Positions 9,515 to 18,027 of a stretch of 64,000 nucleotides of DNA are shown here, piece after piece. Position 1 is the stretch's first letter. Every line of letters starts with the position of its first letter. The DNA comes from Pycnococcus provasolii. Lineage: Eukaryota; Chlorophyta; Pseudoscourfieldiophyceae; Pseudoscourfieldiales; Pycnococcaceae. The notes beneath the pieces were generated by a model. The model was not told the origin of the DNA. It saw nothing but the letters and a program-made list of their open reading frames with translations, and made no database searches. Position numbers and translations under genes: made by a program. The stretch is taken from the NCBI GenBank assembly GCA_938743325.2, contig OW568869.1, forward strand, positions 124,001 through 188,000. The letters are read 5' to 3'.

Positions 9515-10245
9515 TAGGAAGGGGGGTGGACAAAACCTGGGACAGCCAAGAAACCTGGGACAGCCCTGGTCGGCGAGAATGGTCGCAAAACGGATGAGTC
9601 TCAGACCTGGGTCTCAGGGGACTCCCGACCTGGGCCCCGACCAGAACTCCTTTTTCCAGGGTTCTGGTCGGAAGCCATGAACCAATTGCGCCGTCTTCAT
9701 GGCGTCCTCCGCACCGGCCTTAAGGCCGGTGATGTGCGACAACATGGCGCTCACAAGTGTTCGGAGAAGTGCTTGGGCACCAGCTGCACTGCTGTGGCAG
9801 CGCCATTGCGCCGCCGACGCTGATGCGTAGGCATCATGGGGGAAAACGTGTCTCCGACCAAATAGGTCCATGTTATCGTCACGTGACCGCCGACCTATTT
9901 GGTCGGGGACACACTTCTTCCCATGATGCCTACGCATCAGCGTCGGCGGCGCAATGGCGCTGCCACAGCAGTGCAGCTGGTGCCCAAGCACTTCTCCGAA
10001 CACTTGTGAGCGCCATGTTGTCGCACATCACCGGCCTTAAGGCCGGTGCGGAGGACGCCATGAAGACGGCGCAATTGGTTCATGGCTTCCGACCAGAACC
10101 CTGGAAAAAGGAGTTCTGGTCGGGGCCCAGGTCGGGAGTCCCCTGAGACCCAGGTCTGAGACTCATCCGTTTTGCGACCATTCTCGCCGACCAGGGCTGT
10201 CCCAGGTTTCTTGGCTGTCCCAGGTTTTGTCCACCCCCCTTCCTA
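9515..10245. repeat. 731-bp near-perfect palindrome (foldback/MITE-like)
   Basis: The left arm (9515-9867) and right arm (9893-10245) are inverted copies around a 25-bp spacer (9868-9892). By eye the outer about 315 bp of each arm match perfectly. The innermost about 40 bp differ at about six positions, with no length change. Each arm contains smaller hairpins: a perfect 20-bp palindrome around GGCCTTAAGGCC, and a stem formed by GACCAGAAC and GTTCTGGTC. A possible 6-bp flanking direct repeat TACAGG occurs at 9508-9513 and 10251-10256. No transposase is seen. It is either a non-autonomous foldback DNA element or a recent inverted duplication. The two mirror-image reading frames inside it are by-products of the symmetry. 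Confidence 0.85.
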
Positions 10246-10706
10246 GGAAGTACAGGCCATGTACAGGCCCAAGGGTGCAGGCGTTGATCCAGGCTGGCGG
10301 ATTTCTTAGGATCGGGCACTTGGGCTGTCCGGCGTCGGTGGACTATGATGGTATTTGGTAGACTATGGTCACGAGTTCGCTGTAGTGGTACCTAGTGATA
10401 TGCTTGCTCATGTTTGTATGTCGCAAACATGTGTGACAAGTGTGCAATGGTTGTCGACGAACCTTAGTAGTCTACATGTATGTAAATGATAAACACTTAA
10501 GATATAGAAAAGAAGAAAGTCTGGAGAGAATGAATGAATGAAGTTACACTTAGTAGTAGTCACTTACTTAGTAAGGAAAAGAGGCTGTTGTTTCACTCTC
10601 ACTGGCGCGCCCGCCACTTCGTACGTACGTACGTGACTTCAACATTCCCACCCATCTATCTCGTTCTGCAACATGACTCTCACTGGCACTGGCGGGAACC
10701 TCTTTT
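10246..10706. other. Spacer between palindrome and tetraspanin-like gene
   Basis: No gene was recognised. A TTACA (minus-strand TGTAA) at 10544-10548 may be the poly(A) signal of the tetraspanin-like gene. A short ACGT-repeat run (GTACGTACGTACGT) occurs near 10620-10634. Confidence 0.4.
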
Positions 10707-12008
10707 TCAGCACATGTCAACACGATCACCGCCATCAAGGGCATCGACGTTAATATCCGCCTTGCGCTGCTGCTCGCGAACAGCCTGCGCAGCACGCTGA
10801 AGACCGCGGATAATCAACGACTCGCGAAGCGCGTACACGCTCGCAAAGGCATTGAAGCCCAAAAGCACGGCAAAACTCACAGCCACCGCGCCAAGCGTGT
10901 CGAAATGAGCACGCGCCTCGCGCTCGAGTGTGTCGAGATGCTCCGTAGTACCGCTGGCGGTACTCGACGTCGTTGCATTCTCCCCCACAATGTGCTCCTC
11001 AATCAGGTGCCAGCGCGAACGAACGAACACGTCCGCGTCATTAGGCAAGGCGAAGGTCACTGCACCAACGCAGCCAATGAGCATCGTCAGAAGTAGGAGC
11101 GTGAAGGAGTGCATGCCGAGCGTCATGGCATCTAGACGAGATGCACCAACGATGCCCATAATGCTTACCAAACATGCAAATAGCGCAAGCAACGCAAGCA
11201 GGTACGCCGCCCAATCGCCGTACGTTCCCTTCAGCGCAACGGCAAGTGACACACCACCCAACACGAGAGAGGCTAGCAAACTTGCGATGCTTGTGCTGAT
11301 GACAAGTGCACGCGAAGTGAATGCGTGCCCAATCAGCTCGGCAATGCTCCACATATTCGCTAACGCAAGCACCGTCGCGGTCACGAAGAAAATGCCCGCA
11401 TTCAGGATGTGATCTGCAAGGAATTTCTTCGCCTCCACGCGATCGTGTGCCGGCGTACCCTGTTCCGCAAACGCCTCCGCAGCCACGTCGTACCACGCGT
11501 CAATCGCACCGTTGACATCGTCGCGCGCCGTCGCGGGCCAGGCGAAGCACATCGCCGCTGCCCACGACATGGCTACGCACATCGCCATCTGCAGGATGTA
11601 CGCCCCAAACAGTGCGACACGTACGAAGCAAGTTTTGGGGATGCAGACGCCGAGAAAGCCGACGAGCGAGGCGGCGCACAGCGCGGCGCCGAGTCCTGCC
11701 ATGACAGCGAACGCGCTGGACGATGCGTTGGCGCTGTCGCTCGTGACCGCCTCATTCCACCGCATCTCGGCGTCGTCGTCTCGTATCTTCGGCAGCTGGT
11801 CCATGTCCACGGCACCTCCCGTGGCGAAGCGCACGATCCCCTCGACGTCCGCGCCCGCCGCCTTGGCGCCGTACACCATCAGCGTGACTCCTAGGCAGAA
11901 GTTCGCAATCGAGGATATGAGGAGGATGACGCGCGCGAGCCACGTGCACTTGCACTCCTTCCGCGTCTTACGAGGCGCAGGATCACTTGCTTTGCTTTTT
12001 ACGACCAT
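10707..12008 (-). CDS. Eight-span membrane protein, duplicated tetraspanin-like
   Basis: The start is the ATG at 12006-12008 (MVVKSK...). The 433 residues contain eight hydrophobic segments, at about 21-45, 98-120, 133-157, 199-222, 233-256, 268-290, 299-322 and 369-393. The spacing repeats as two four-helix units. Each has a short first loop or extracellular region, a tight helix 2-3 pair, and a larger loop between helices 3 and 4, as in tetraspanins. The basic, Cys-containing N-terminus (KECKC) could be palmitoylated. The canonical CCG motif of animal tetraspanins is not seen, so the family call is structural rather than motif-based. Role unknown; possibly membrane scaffolding. Confidence 0.5.
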   Translation of the reverse strand: MVVKSKASDPAPRKTRKECKCTWLARVILLISSIANFCLGVTLMVYGAKAAGADVEGIVRFATGGAVDMDQLPKIRDDDAEMRWNEAVTSDSANASSSAFAVMAGLGAALCAASLVGFLGVCIPKTCFVRVALFGAYILQMAMCVAMSWAAAMCFAWPATARDDVNGAIDAWYDVAAEAFAEQGTPAHDRVEAKKFLADHILNAGIFFVTATVLALANMWSIAELIGHAFTSRALVISTSIASLLASLVLGGVSLAVALKGTYGDWAAYLLALLALFACLVSIMGIVGASRLDAMTLGMHSFTLLLLTMLIGCVGAVTFALPNDADVFVRSRWHLIEEHIVGENATTSSTASGTTEHLDTLEREARAHFDTLGAVAVSFAVLLGFNAFASVYALRESLIIRGLQRAAQAVREQQRKADINVDALDGGDRVDMC

Positions 12009-12511
12009 TGCGTGTTGTATCTTCTTGCTTCGTTTGGTGATTGGACTTTTATGCTCACCCGCGAGAACAAGAAGAAACAAATGTCTTCCGAGCAGCTAGC
12101 TGATGGTTGGTCCCTGGGAACAACCTACCTGCTACCTGCTACCTGCTACCGTACCAACCAAAGAGGCTGCTGGAGCGTTGACAAAAGAATACACAGAGGC
12201 ACATACATGTAACGATCCGTTCCAAACGTCCTAAGGTAGTTGGTAGAGTCTCGGCGACATGGCAGGGAGGCGACATGACCGTTTAAAACTAAAGGTCGGA
12301 ACTCGGAAGTAGTTGAAGCGACATGCACGAGAGTCCAAAGTTCCAAACTGGGGGTTGGAGGGACCTGGGTGGCCACCTGGGTAAGGCGAAAACAAACAAA
12401 CCCCTAACCGACCCCGTAACCCTAACCCTAACACCCAGATTGCGAATTCTAAATTCTTCGTTCCCCCTTCCCCCCCTGCGAATTCATTTTCGAACCTTCC
12501 TCTCGCGAATC
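12009..12511. other. Divergent intergenic region with telomere-type run
   Basis: This spacer separates the starts of the tetraspanin-like gene (minus) and the PRMT gene (plus). It holds a CTACCTG triplet repeat (about 12126-12150) and a CCCTAACCCTAAC run at 12416-12434, about 80 bases before the preferred PRMT start. Confidence 0.5.
12416..12434. promoter_or_regulatory. Interstitial CCCTAA/telo-box-like motif
   Basis: GTAACCCTAACCCTAACAC lies about 80 bases upstream of the ATG at 12512, in a divergent spacer. The promoter role is inferred from its repeated placement across the window. Confidence 0.5.
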
Positions 12512-15500
12512 ATGGACGCGTCGTTGTCCGGAGGAGGAGGTGGTCTTGGGAAAGCGTTCACCGTCTCCGACGCCGACGTCGCTGACCCGTCTTTGATCAA
12601 GCAAAAACAACTCGCCGCAGAACGCGAATTCCTTTCCGCCGAGTCAGAACGCAACGTCATCTCGCGAGAAGGATCACTCCTCCTCGAGGATGATATACAA
12701 TTCAACGTAGCCCCTCCTGCTGCTTCTGTTGATGGTACTACAACGTCAAAGTCGTCGTCGTGGTCGCTCGACGCCGCATCCTCCGAATCTCTGCAAGGAA
12801 TCACGTTCGAAGGACACGACCTTGCTGACCTGCTCGCTGAACTGGAAGACGACGCTCCTCCTGCTCACGCCGCCGCCGAATCCGCCGAATCCGCCGAGGT
12901 GATCATGGACGACACCCTCCCGCGCTTTGACGACGACGACGCGGCGTCTGACATACCGTCGTCCGCTGGTATGGGGAACGTCGACGACGACGCCGAAGAA
13001 GAAGCCGCAGCTGAAGCTGAGGCGGCCAAGCAGGCGAGGCTGCTTCGGGCGCAGCTCCTTAGACTGAGAGACGCGATGTTCCGCGATGACCCCCACTTCA
13101 CCAAGCGTTCTCTCTCGCAACTCAACACCGAGGCGGTCCAGTACCAAAAGGCTGGTGACGACCTCGCAGCCATATGCAGCTATGCAAAGCTCTTCCACAA
13201 GGCAAAGGCGGGGAACCTCACGCACCCGGAGCTGCACGTCACGCACTACAACCGTGCCGGGTGCTACCTTTCGCTGGGGCTGTACGAGGAGGCGCTGTTC
13301 GACGCGCAGAGGTGCGCGACGCTCGCCGAGACGCGCATGCGCACGAACCCTATGGGCGCCGCGGCGATTTGGATCAAGAGCTTCGCGCGTAAGGGGTACG
13401 CACTCAACGGTCTGAAACGATACCGCGAGGCGAACATTGCCTTCTCCGAAGGCCTCAAGGCGGATCCGTTCAACGACGAGATGAAGCGTGGGCTCGAGGA
13501 GTCTTCGCGAGGCGTGTTGCGTGACCTCCTGCGCGGCCGTGGGCTGGAAATGCGCGCGCTGCCGTCGACCGAAAGCTTCAACACGAGCGAGCGCATCACC
13601 TACCACGGGTACGCCACGCCGCTGCACAAGATCCGGCACGACGACATGCTCCCCGCCCAGCTGCTCACACCGTTCCAGGCGGACAACGACCATCACATCA
13701 AGGACACGTACAACTATCTCACCGTGCAGACGGACATTCGTATGCCACGCCGGTACTTCTCGTACCTGCAGGACGAGTATCGGCAACGCCGCGTCTGCGA
13801 GGCGATCCAGATGGCTGTGCGGTACCAGGAGGAGGAGCTCGACCGCGACGCGCGCGTGCTGAACGTTGCCGCAGGGCCAGGTCTGCACGCCATGGCTGCG
13901 CTGGATGCCGGTGCTCGCCACGTCACGTGCGTCGAGCGGTGGCTGTACCTCGCCATGTCATGCAAGGAGGTGCTGCTGACGAACGGGTACACCGACGACC
14001 AGGTGAAGGTGGTGTACAAGCGACCGACGGACATCGCGCTGCTGCGCGACGTGCCCGTGTACACGAACGTCATCGTCGCGGTGGATCTGCTCGACGAGGG
14101 ACTGCTCACGTCGGGACTTCTGCCCGCGGTGACGCACGCTCTCGACAACCTTGCCATCCAAGACCCGGTGGTCATTCCGAGCTCCGTGACGGTATTTGCA
14201 CAGGCTGTGCAGATCAAAACGCCGGAGTGCTGCGGATTCGACGTCAGCGCGGTGGACCGCCATCGATGGCACCCGTCGTACGCGTGCGGTGTTCCGCTGA
14301 ACACCGACTGCATCGTGCCTCTCAGCGAGCCGATCGAGGCGTGGAACTTTGATCTTCTCACGCCGCCTCGTGAAAGCGAGCGCAAGACGGTTGACGTTCC
14401 CTTCACACGACCGGGTGTCTGGAACGCCGTTCTTTTCTGGTACGACCTCAACCTCTTCCAGGACAAGGTTCGGCTGTCCAGCGGTCTCGTCGACGGGCGC
14501 GAGGTGAGCCCCACGCTGCGGCCCGCAGTGCAGTACCTCGCCGGGGAAATTCGCGTTACCGCAGATCGCGGATACGAGGCGGACGGCTCGGGGCGCGCCA
14601 TCACCACGATGCCCTTGCTGTGCACACACAACACCGTTCGCATGCGATTCGACGTCGAGCGGGCGGAGTACATGCACCTCAATCGCGCGGACGCGAGCTT
14701 TCCAAACTACCACTTCCACGCGCTTGCCGACACGCGCCGCAACGAGGCGTACTACCGTGCGATCGAGCGTGCCGTCGCGCGACGCAAGGCAATGAAGCCA
14801 ACGACTGAGACGAGCGGATTCTCGCCGCTGACGTCAGGCGAGGAGAGCGAGGTGCACGTTCTGGACGCCGGATGCGGCACCGGGCTGCTCGGGATGATGG
14901 CGGCGCGGTGCGGCGCAGACAGCGTCGTGGGAATCGAGTTGCACGAGAGCCTTGCGGCTGTTGCGCGGCGCAACGTGGCGGCGAACGGGCTGGGCGACAA
15001 GGTCTCCATCTGCGTGCGCGACCTCGCGCTCGCGGAGCGTGGTAAGGAAGTGCGGCGCCGAGGCGCGAATCTCGTCGTCATGGACTTCTTCGACGCAACG
15101 CTGATCGGACACCAGGCTCTGTACATGGTGGAGACCATGCAAAGGAACGTCGTGCAGCCCGACGCGACGTACGTGCCCATGGCTGCTACGATGTACGTCA
15201 TGGGTATCGAGGCGGTGACAGACCGCATCAATGGCAAGCAATTCGCGTCCTTCAACAAGTACCGCTGGGACCGTGATGCGGAGGCTGTTTACCTGAAAGA
15301 TGTGCCACATCGCAAGCTCACTAAGCCGAAGAAGGTGTTCGAGTTCTTCTTCGATCGACGCGGGAGTATGCGCGGCGGAAGCATGCGTGAGGCGGTGCTG
15401 AAGCTTGAGGTGATCCGATCGGGGTACATGAATGGCATCGTGTTCTGGTTTGATTTGCATCTTGACGAGGAGTCGAGCTTGACGACGGCTCCTCCCGGCA

Positions 15501-16408
15501 TCGGCGTCGGCGGTGTGGTTTTCCGTGCGGATGCCGGCGGTGCCGCAGACAAGGACGCGCCGATGACGGCACCAGCAGCACCACGAGATGAGGATGACGT
15601 CGCGGTGGACGAAGGTCGATTCCTCGCATCTTGCGACGCGCGCACACGCCGGCGAATTGCAGAGGCTGCTGTGGTATCGACGTCGGGAGACGATGGGGCA
15701 AATCACGGGTTCGTACCGGCGCTTGCATTCGGTGGAGCTCGCGAAGGGCTTGTCTTCCGCCTCGGCGGTTATGGCCTTGGATACTACACGGATGTTCCCT
15801 GGAGTGTTCGTGCTGAGGCGCGCTCCAAGCTCATCCACGAGGCGCTTGGGGTTGCAGCCTCCAAGCGCGGCGACGACAAGCCCGCCGCTGATTCCACCAC
15901 CTCCGCCGCTCCTCCGCAACCCACCGCGCCACTGTCGGCAGAAGTGGCTGATGTGGACGAGGAGCACTACTACGGACAGGCGCTCCAGTACCTTGAGCGT
16001 GCGGCATCCGTAACGGCGGGGAAGAAGATCACCGTGCTCGCCCGCCGCGAAAACAACAAGGTTCGCTTCAGCCTGAAGGAGGGTGTGGGAACATGGGTGG
16101 GCAAGAGTCCGTGGCGCATCGAGTGGGGTGGTGGTGCTTCGATCGAAAGTCCTCACTACCAGCGTGTTCACTACTGCGAACTCCTCGTTCGCGACTTTCT
16201 CATGCGTCTGCGATGCAAGCGCTTCCCGCCCATAGAGAAGGACATGAAGATGATGCTCGCGCATGCGGGTAGCTTGTTCTTGGATCCAGCGGTACTGGCT
16301 GAGGTGTACCACGAGTTTGTGTGTCTTGAGCTGGTTCACGGCACGCCGGAGTTTTCGCCGGGCGCAAGCCTGGAGGCGATGACACGGTCTTGTCTAATGT
16401 ACTGTTAA
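12512..16408 (+). CDS. PRMT7/PRMT9-type double methyltransferase with N-terminal TPRs
   Basis: The start is placed at 12512 (MDASLSG...). An ATG at 12323 is in frame but would translate through the telomere-type run. The 1,298 residues comprise an acidic low-complexity N-terminus, TPR repeats (about 205-340) and two Rossmann methyltransferase units. Unit one carries VLNVAAGPGLHAM (about 449) and the loop AVDLLDEGLLTSGLLP (about 522). Unit two carries VLDAGCGTGLLGM (about 784) and VVMDFFDATLIGHQALY (about 855). TPRs followed by paired units match PRMT9. Family enzymes transfer methyl groups from SAM to protein arginine. Oddly, the double-E loop glutamates appear replaced in both units (Asp/Ser and Asp/His), so arginine methylation is uncertain. 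TGTAA lies at 16424-16428. Confidence 0.8.
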   Translation: MDASLSGGGGGLGKAFTVSDADVADPSLIKQKQLAAEREFLSAESERNVISREGSLLLEDDIQFNVAPPAASVDGTTTSKSSSWSLDAASSESLQGITFEGHDLADLLAELEDDAPPAHAAAESAESAEVIMDDTLPRFDDDDAASDIPSSAGMGNVDDDAEEEAAAEAEAAKQARLLRAQLLRLRDAMFRDDPHFTKRSLSQLNTEAVQYQKAGDDLAAICSYAKLFHKAKAGNLTHPELHVTHYNRAGCYLSLGLYEEALFDAQRCATLAETRMRTNPMGAAAIWIKSFARKGYALNGLKRYREANIAFSEGLKADPFNDEMKRGLEESSRGVLRDLLRGRGLEMRALPSTESFNTSERITYHGYATPLHKIRHDDMLPAQLLTPFQADNDHHIKDTYNYLTVQTDIRMPRRYFSYLQDEYRQRRVCEAIQMAVRYQEEELDRDARVLNVAAGPGLHAMAALDAGARHVTCVERWLYLAMSCKEVLLTNGYTDDQVKVVYKRPTDIALLRDVPVYTNVIVAVDLLDEGLLTSGLLPAVTHALDNLAIQDPVVIPSSVTVFAQAVQIKTPECCGFDVSAVDRHRWHPSYACGVPLNTDCIVPLSEPIEAWNFDLLTPPRESERKTVDVPFTRPGVWNAVLFWYDLNLFQDKVRLSSGLVDGREVSPTLRPAVQYLAGEIRVTADRGYEADGSGRAITTMPLLCTHNTVRMRFDVERAEYMHLNRADASFPNYHFHALADTRRNEAYYRAIERAVARRKAMKPTTETSGFSPLTSGEESEVHVLDAGCGTGLLGMMAARCGADSVVGIELHESLAAVARRNVAANGLGDKVSICVRDLALAERGKEVRRRGANLVVMDFFDATLIGHQALYMVETMQRNVVQPDATYVPMAATMYVMGIEAVTDRINGKQFASFNKYRWDRDAEAVYLKDVPHRKLTKPKKVFEFFFDRRGSMRGGSMREAVLKLEVIRSGYMNGIVFWFDLHLDEESSLTTAPPGIGVGGVVFRADAGGAADKDAPMTAPAAPRDEDDVAVDEGRFLASCDARTRRRIAEAAVVSTSGDDGANHGFVPALAFGGAREGLVFRLGGYGLGYYTDVPWSVRAEARSKLIHEALGVAASKRGDDKPAADSTTSAAPPQPTAPLSAEVADVDEEHYYGQALQYLERAASVTAGKKITVLARRENNKVRFSLKEGVGTWVGKSPWRIEWGGGASIESPHYQRVHYCELLVRDFLMRLRCKRFPPIEKDMKMMLAHAGSLFLDPAVLAEVYHEFVCLELVHGTPEFSPGASLEAMTRSCLMYC

Positions 16409-16502
16409 GAAGAGGTGTTTTGTTGTAATAAAAAAAATTTCGTTGCTAAATCTTCCGAGAGACGGATACATCCGATACGGAGAAAAAAAAACAAGTCTGT
16501 GC

Positions 16503-17801
16503 TCAATCTTCTCCTTTTCGCCTTGACCAAATGGCTGCGAGAGAGCTCCCAATGATCGAGTGCATGGCGGCGCTTATGGCGCAAGGCACCGCGGCAAGTG
16601 CGCCATTCGGCAGATGCGCGGCGGCGAGAACAGCGCCAAGTCCACTATTCTGCATGCCCACCTCGATGCTATTCGTGATGGACGTTCGAAAACTTCGCTT
16701 GAATCCGTATCGGCTTAGCGCAAATCCCAGGAAGAATCCAAGCGAGTGGAGCACGACGAGAGCGCCGATGATGGCGACGGTTCCCTGCGCGGTCATTGCC
16801 GACGCCTGTGCCGCAATCACGGTCGACGTCACCAAGACGACCGCCATCACGGCGACGACGGGCGTGAAGATCGCGACGGCGCGCATGCTCTCGGGTGGCA
16901 TGAAGCGCTGGATGAGGATGCCAAGAAGCGTGGGTAATAAGACGACGGTGAATGTTGACTTGAGCAGCGCGACGCCATTGATGTTAATATTGCCCGTCGC
17001 GGCGCCGGCGCCTGCGACGAGCGTTTTCGTCAGAAGTGGGGTGAGGATCACCGCGGCGAACGTCGATACGGTTGTCATAGACACGGAGAGCGCGACGTCG
17101 CCCTTAGCAAGGAACGTCACGAGGTTGCTCGCAGTTCCACCTGGGCAGCACCCGAGAAGAATGATTCCCGCGGAGTACTCCGGACGCCACAGCGAGGCGG
17201 CTCCGACGTTGTTCAGCACGGACGCGGCGACGGTTCCGACGAGCAGGGCGGAGAGCGGCATGACTGTGAATTGTAGTATTGTTCCGAGCAGGACGACCCA
17301 CGGCGTTCGTAGGACGTTGTCGAGGTCATCCTGAGAGATGTTCATACCAGTCACGAGCATCGTGAATCCTAGCGCATATGGTATGAGTGGTCCGTTGAAC
17401 CAGAGAAATGACGGCGGGTGAACGACGGCTGTCGTCGCACCGAGAATAATCCACATGGGGAATAGTGACGAGAATGCTTTTGCGAGTTTTGCCAGAGGAG
17501 CCGAGTCCGAATCGTCATCGTCACCGCTCGTCGAGGTTGGCGTCGTCGCAGGTGTAAGCTCCGAGGGCTCCGAGCTGGCGGCGTTATCATGATTCGAAGA
17601 AGAAGAAACCAACAAGGACAAGGTGCGCCCACGCGCACAAGAGGAGGAGGAGCGGCGGTGGTGGCACCCAAAAAGAAAAGGAGGAGGAGAATGAGAACGA
17701 GAATGAGCACGAGAATGAGCACGAGAATGAGAGTGAGCACGAGCAGGTGCCAGACACGAACGTGCCATGGAGGACATGTGAGCAGACATTGTTATTGACA
17801 T
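16503..17801 (-). CDS. BASS family (bile acid:sodium symporter-like) transporter, plastid-type
   Basis: From the ATG at 17799-17801 the product has 432 residues. Further in-frame ATGs at 17834 and 17915 would add only an unlikely hydrophilic leader. Residues 1-95 are Ser/Arg/His rich with an HSRAHSR repeat, as in algal plastid transit peptides, followed by an acidic linker. From about residue 115 nine or ten hydrophobic helices follow. They carry SBF-family landmarks: FTMLVTGMNIS, the conserved LGCCPGGTASNLVTFLAKGDV, and near the end GMQNSGLGAVLA. Plant BASS proteins move pyruvate, glucosinolate-pathway keto acids or other organic anions with sodium across the plastid envelope. The substrate here cannot be assigned. 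It is divergently paired with the OB/PWWP gene across about 230 bases. Confidence 0.85.
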   Translation of the reverse strand: MSITMSAHMSSMARSCLAPARAHSHSRAHSRAHSRSHSPPPFLFGCHHRRSSSSCARGRTLSLLVSSSSNHDNAASSEPSELTPATTPTSTSGDDDDSDSAPLAKLAKAFSSLFPMWIILGATTAVVHPPSFLWFNGPLIPYALGFTMLVTGMNISQDDLDNVLRTPWVVLLGTILQFTVMPLSALLVGTVAASVLNNVGAASLWRPEYSAGIILLGCCPGGTASNLVTFLAKGDVALSVSMTTVSTFAAVILTPLLTKTLVAGAGAATGNININGVALLKSTFTVVLLPTLLGILIQRFMPPESMRAVAIFTPVVAVMAVVLVTSTVIAAQASAMTAQGTVAIIGALVVLHSLGFFLGFALSRYGFKRSFRTSITNSIEVGMQNSGLGAVLAAAHLPNGALAAVPCAISAAMHSIIGSSLAAIWSRRKGED

Positions 17802-17950
17802 TGTTGTGTGTTCCTGCGTGTGAATTCTTCGCATGTTCCAGGTGAAGTTAACTTTACAGTAAACTATGTTGGGCAAATAAATGGGGGTCGTCGCCGATAA
17901 GAAAATACCGTACATTTTATAAACCCTATTTGGTATGATAGAAGGAGGGG

Positions 17951-17967
17951 ATTAGGGTTTACAGGGT
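17951..17967. promoter_or_regulatory. TTAGGGTTT telo-box-like motif
   Basis: ATTAGGGTTTACAGGG lies in the short divergent spacer about 60-75 bases before the ATG at 18028. A related AAACCCTA is at about 17920-17927. The sequence is the classical plant telo-box (AAACCCTA or its complement). Confidence 0.55.
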
Positions 17968-18027
17968 TACGGTTTGCGGCCAGGTTTGCGGCCGCAACAA
18001 CACGGGCGCAACAACAGGCTCCTCGTG

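Noticed and set aside
9614-10146. Two almost identical 129-residue frames on opposite strands
   Set aside because: They are the same sequence read from the two arms of the palindrome; no family resemblance and no independent support.
12323-12511. N-terminal extension of the PRMT gene from an earlier ATG
   Set aside because: It would translate through the telomere-type repeat and an otherwise noncoding-looking spacer; the ATG at 12512 is the more natural start.
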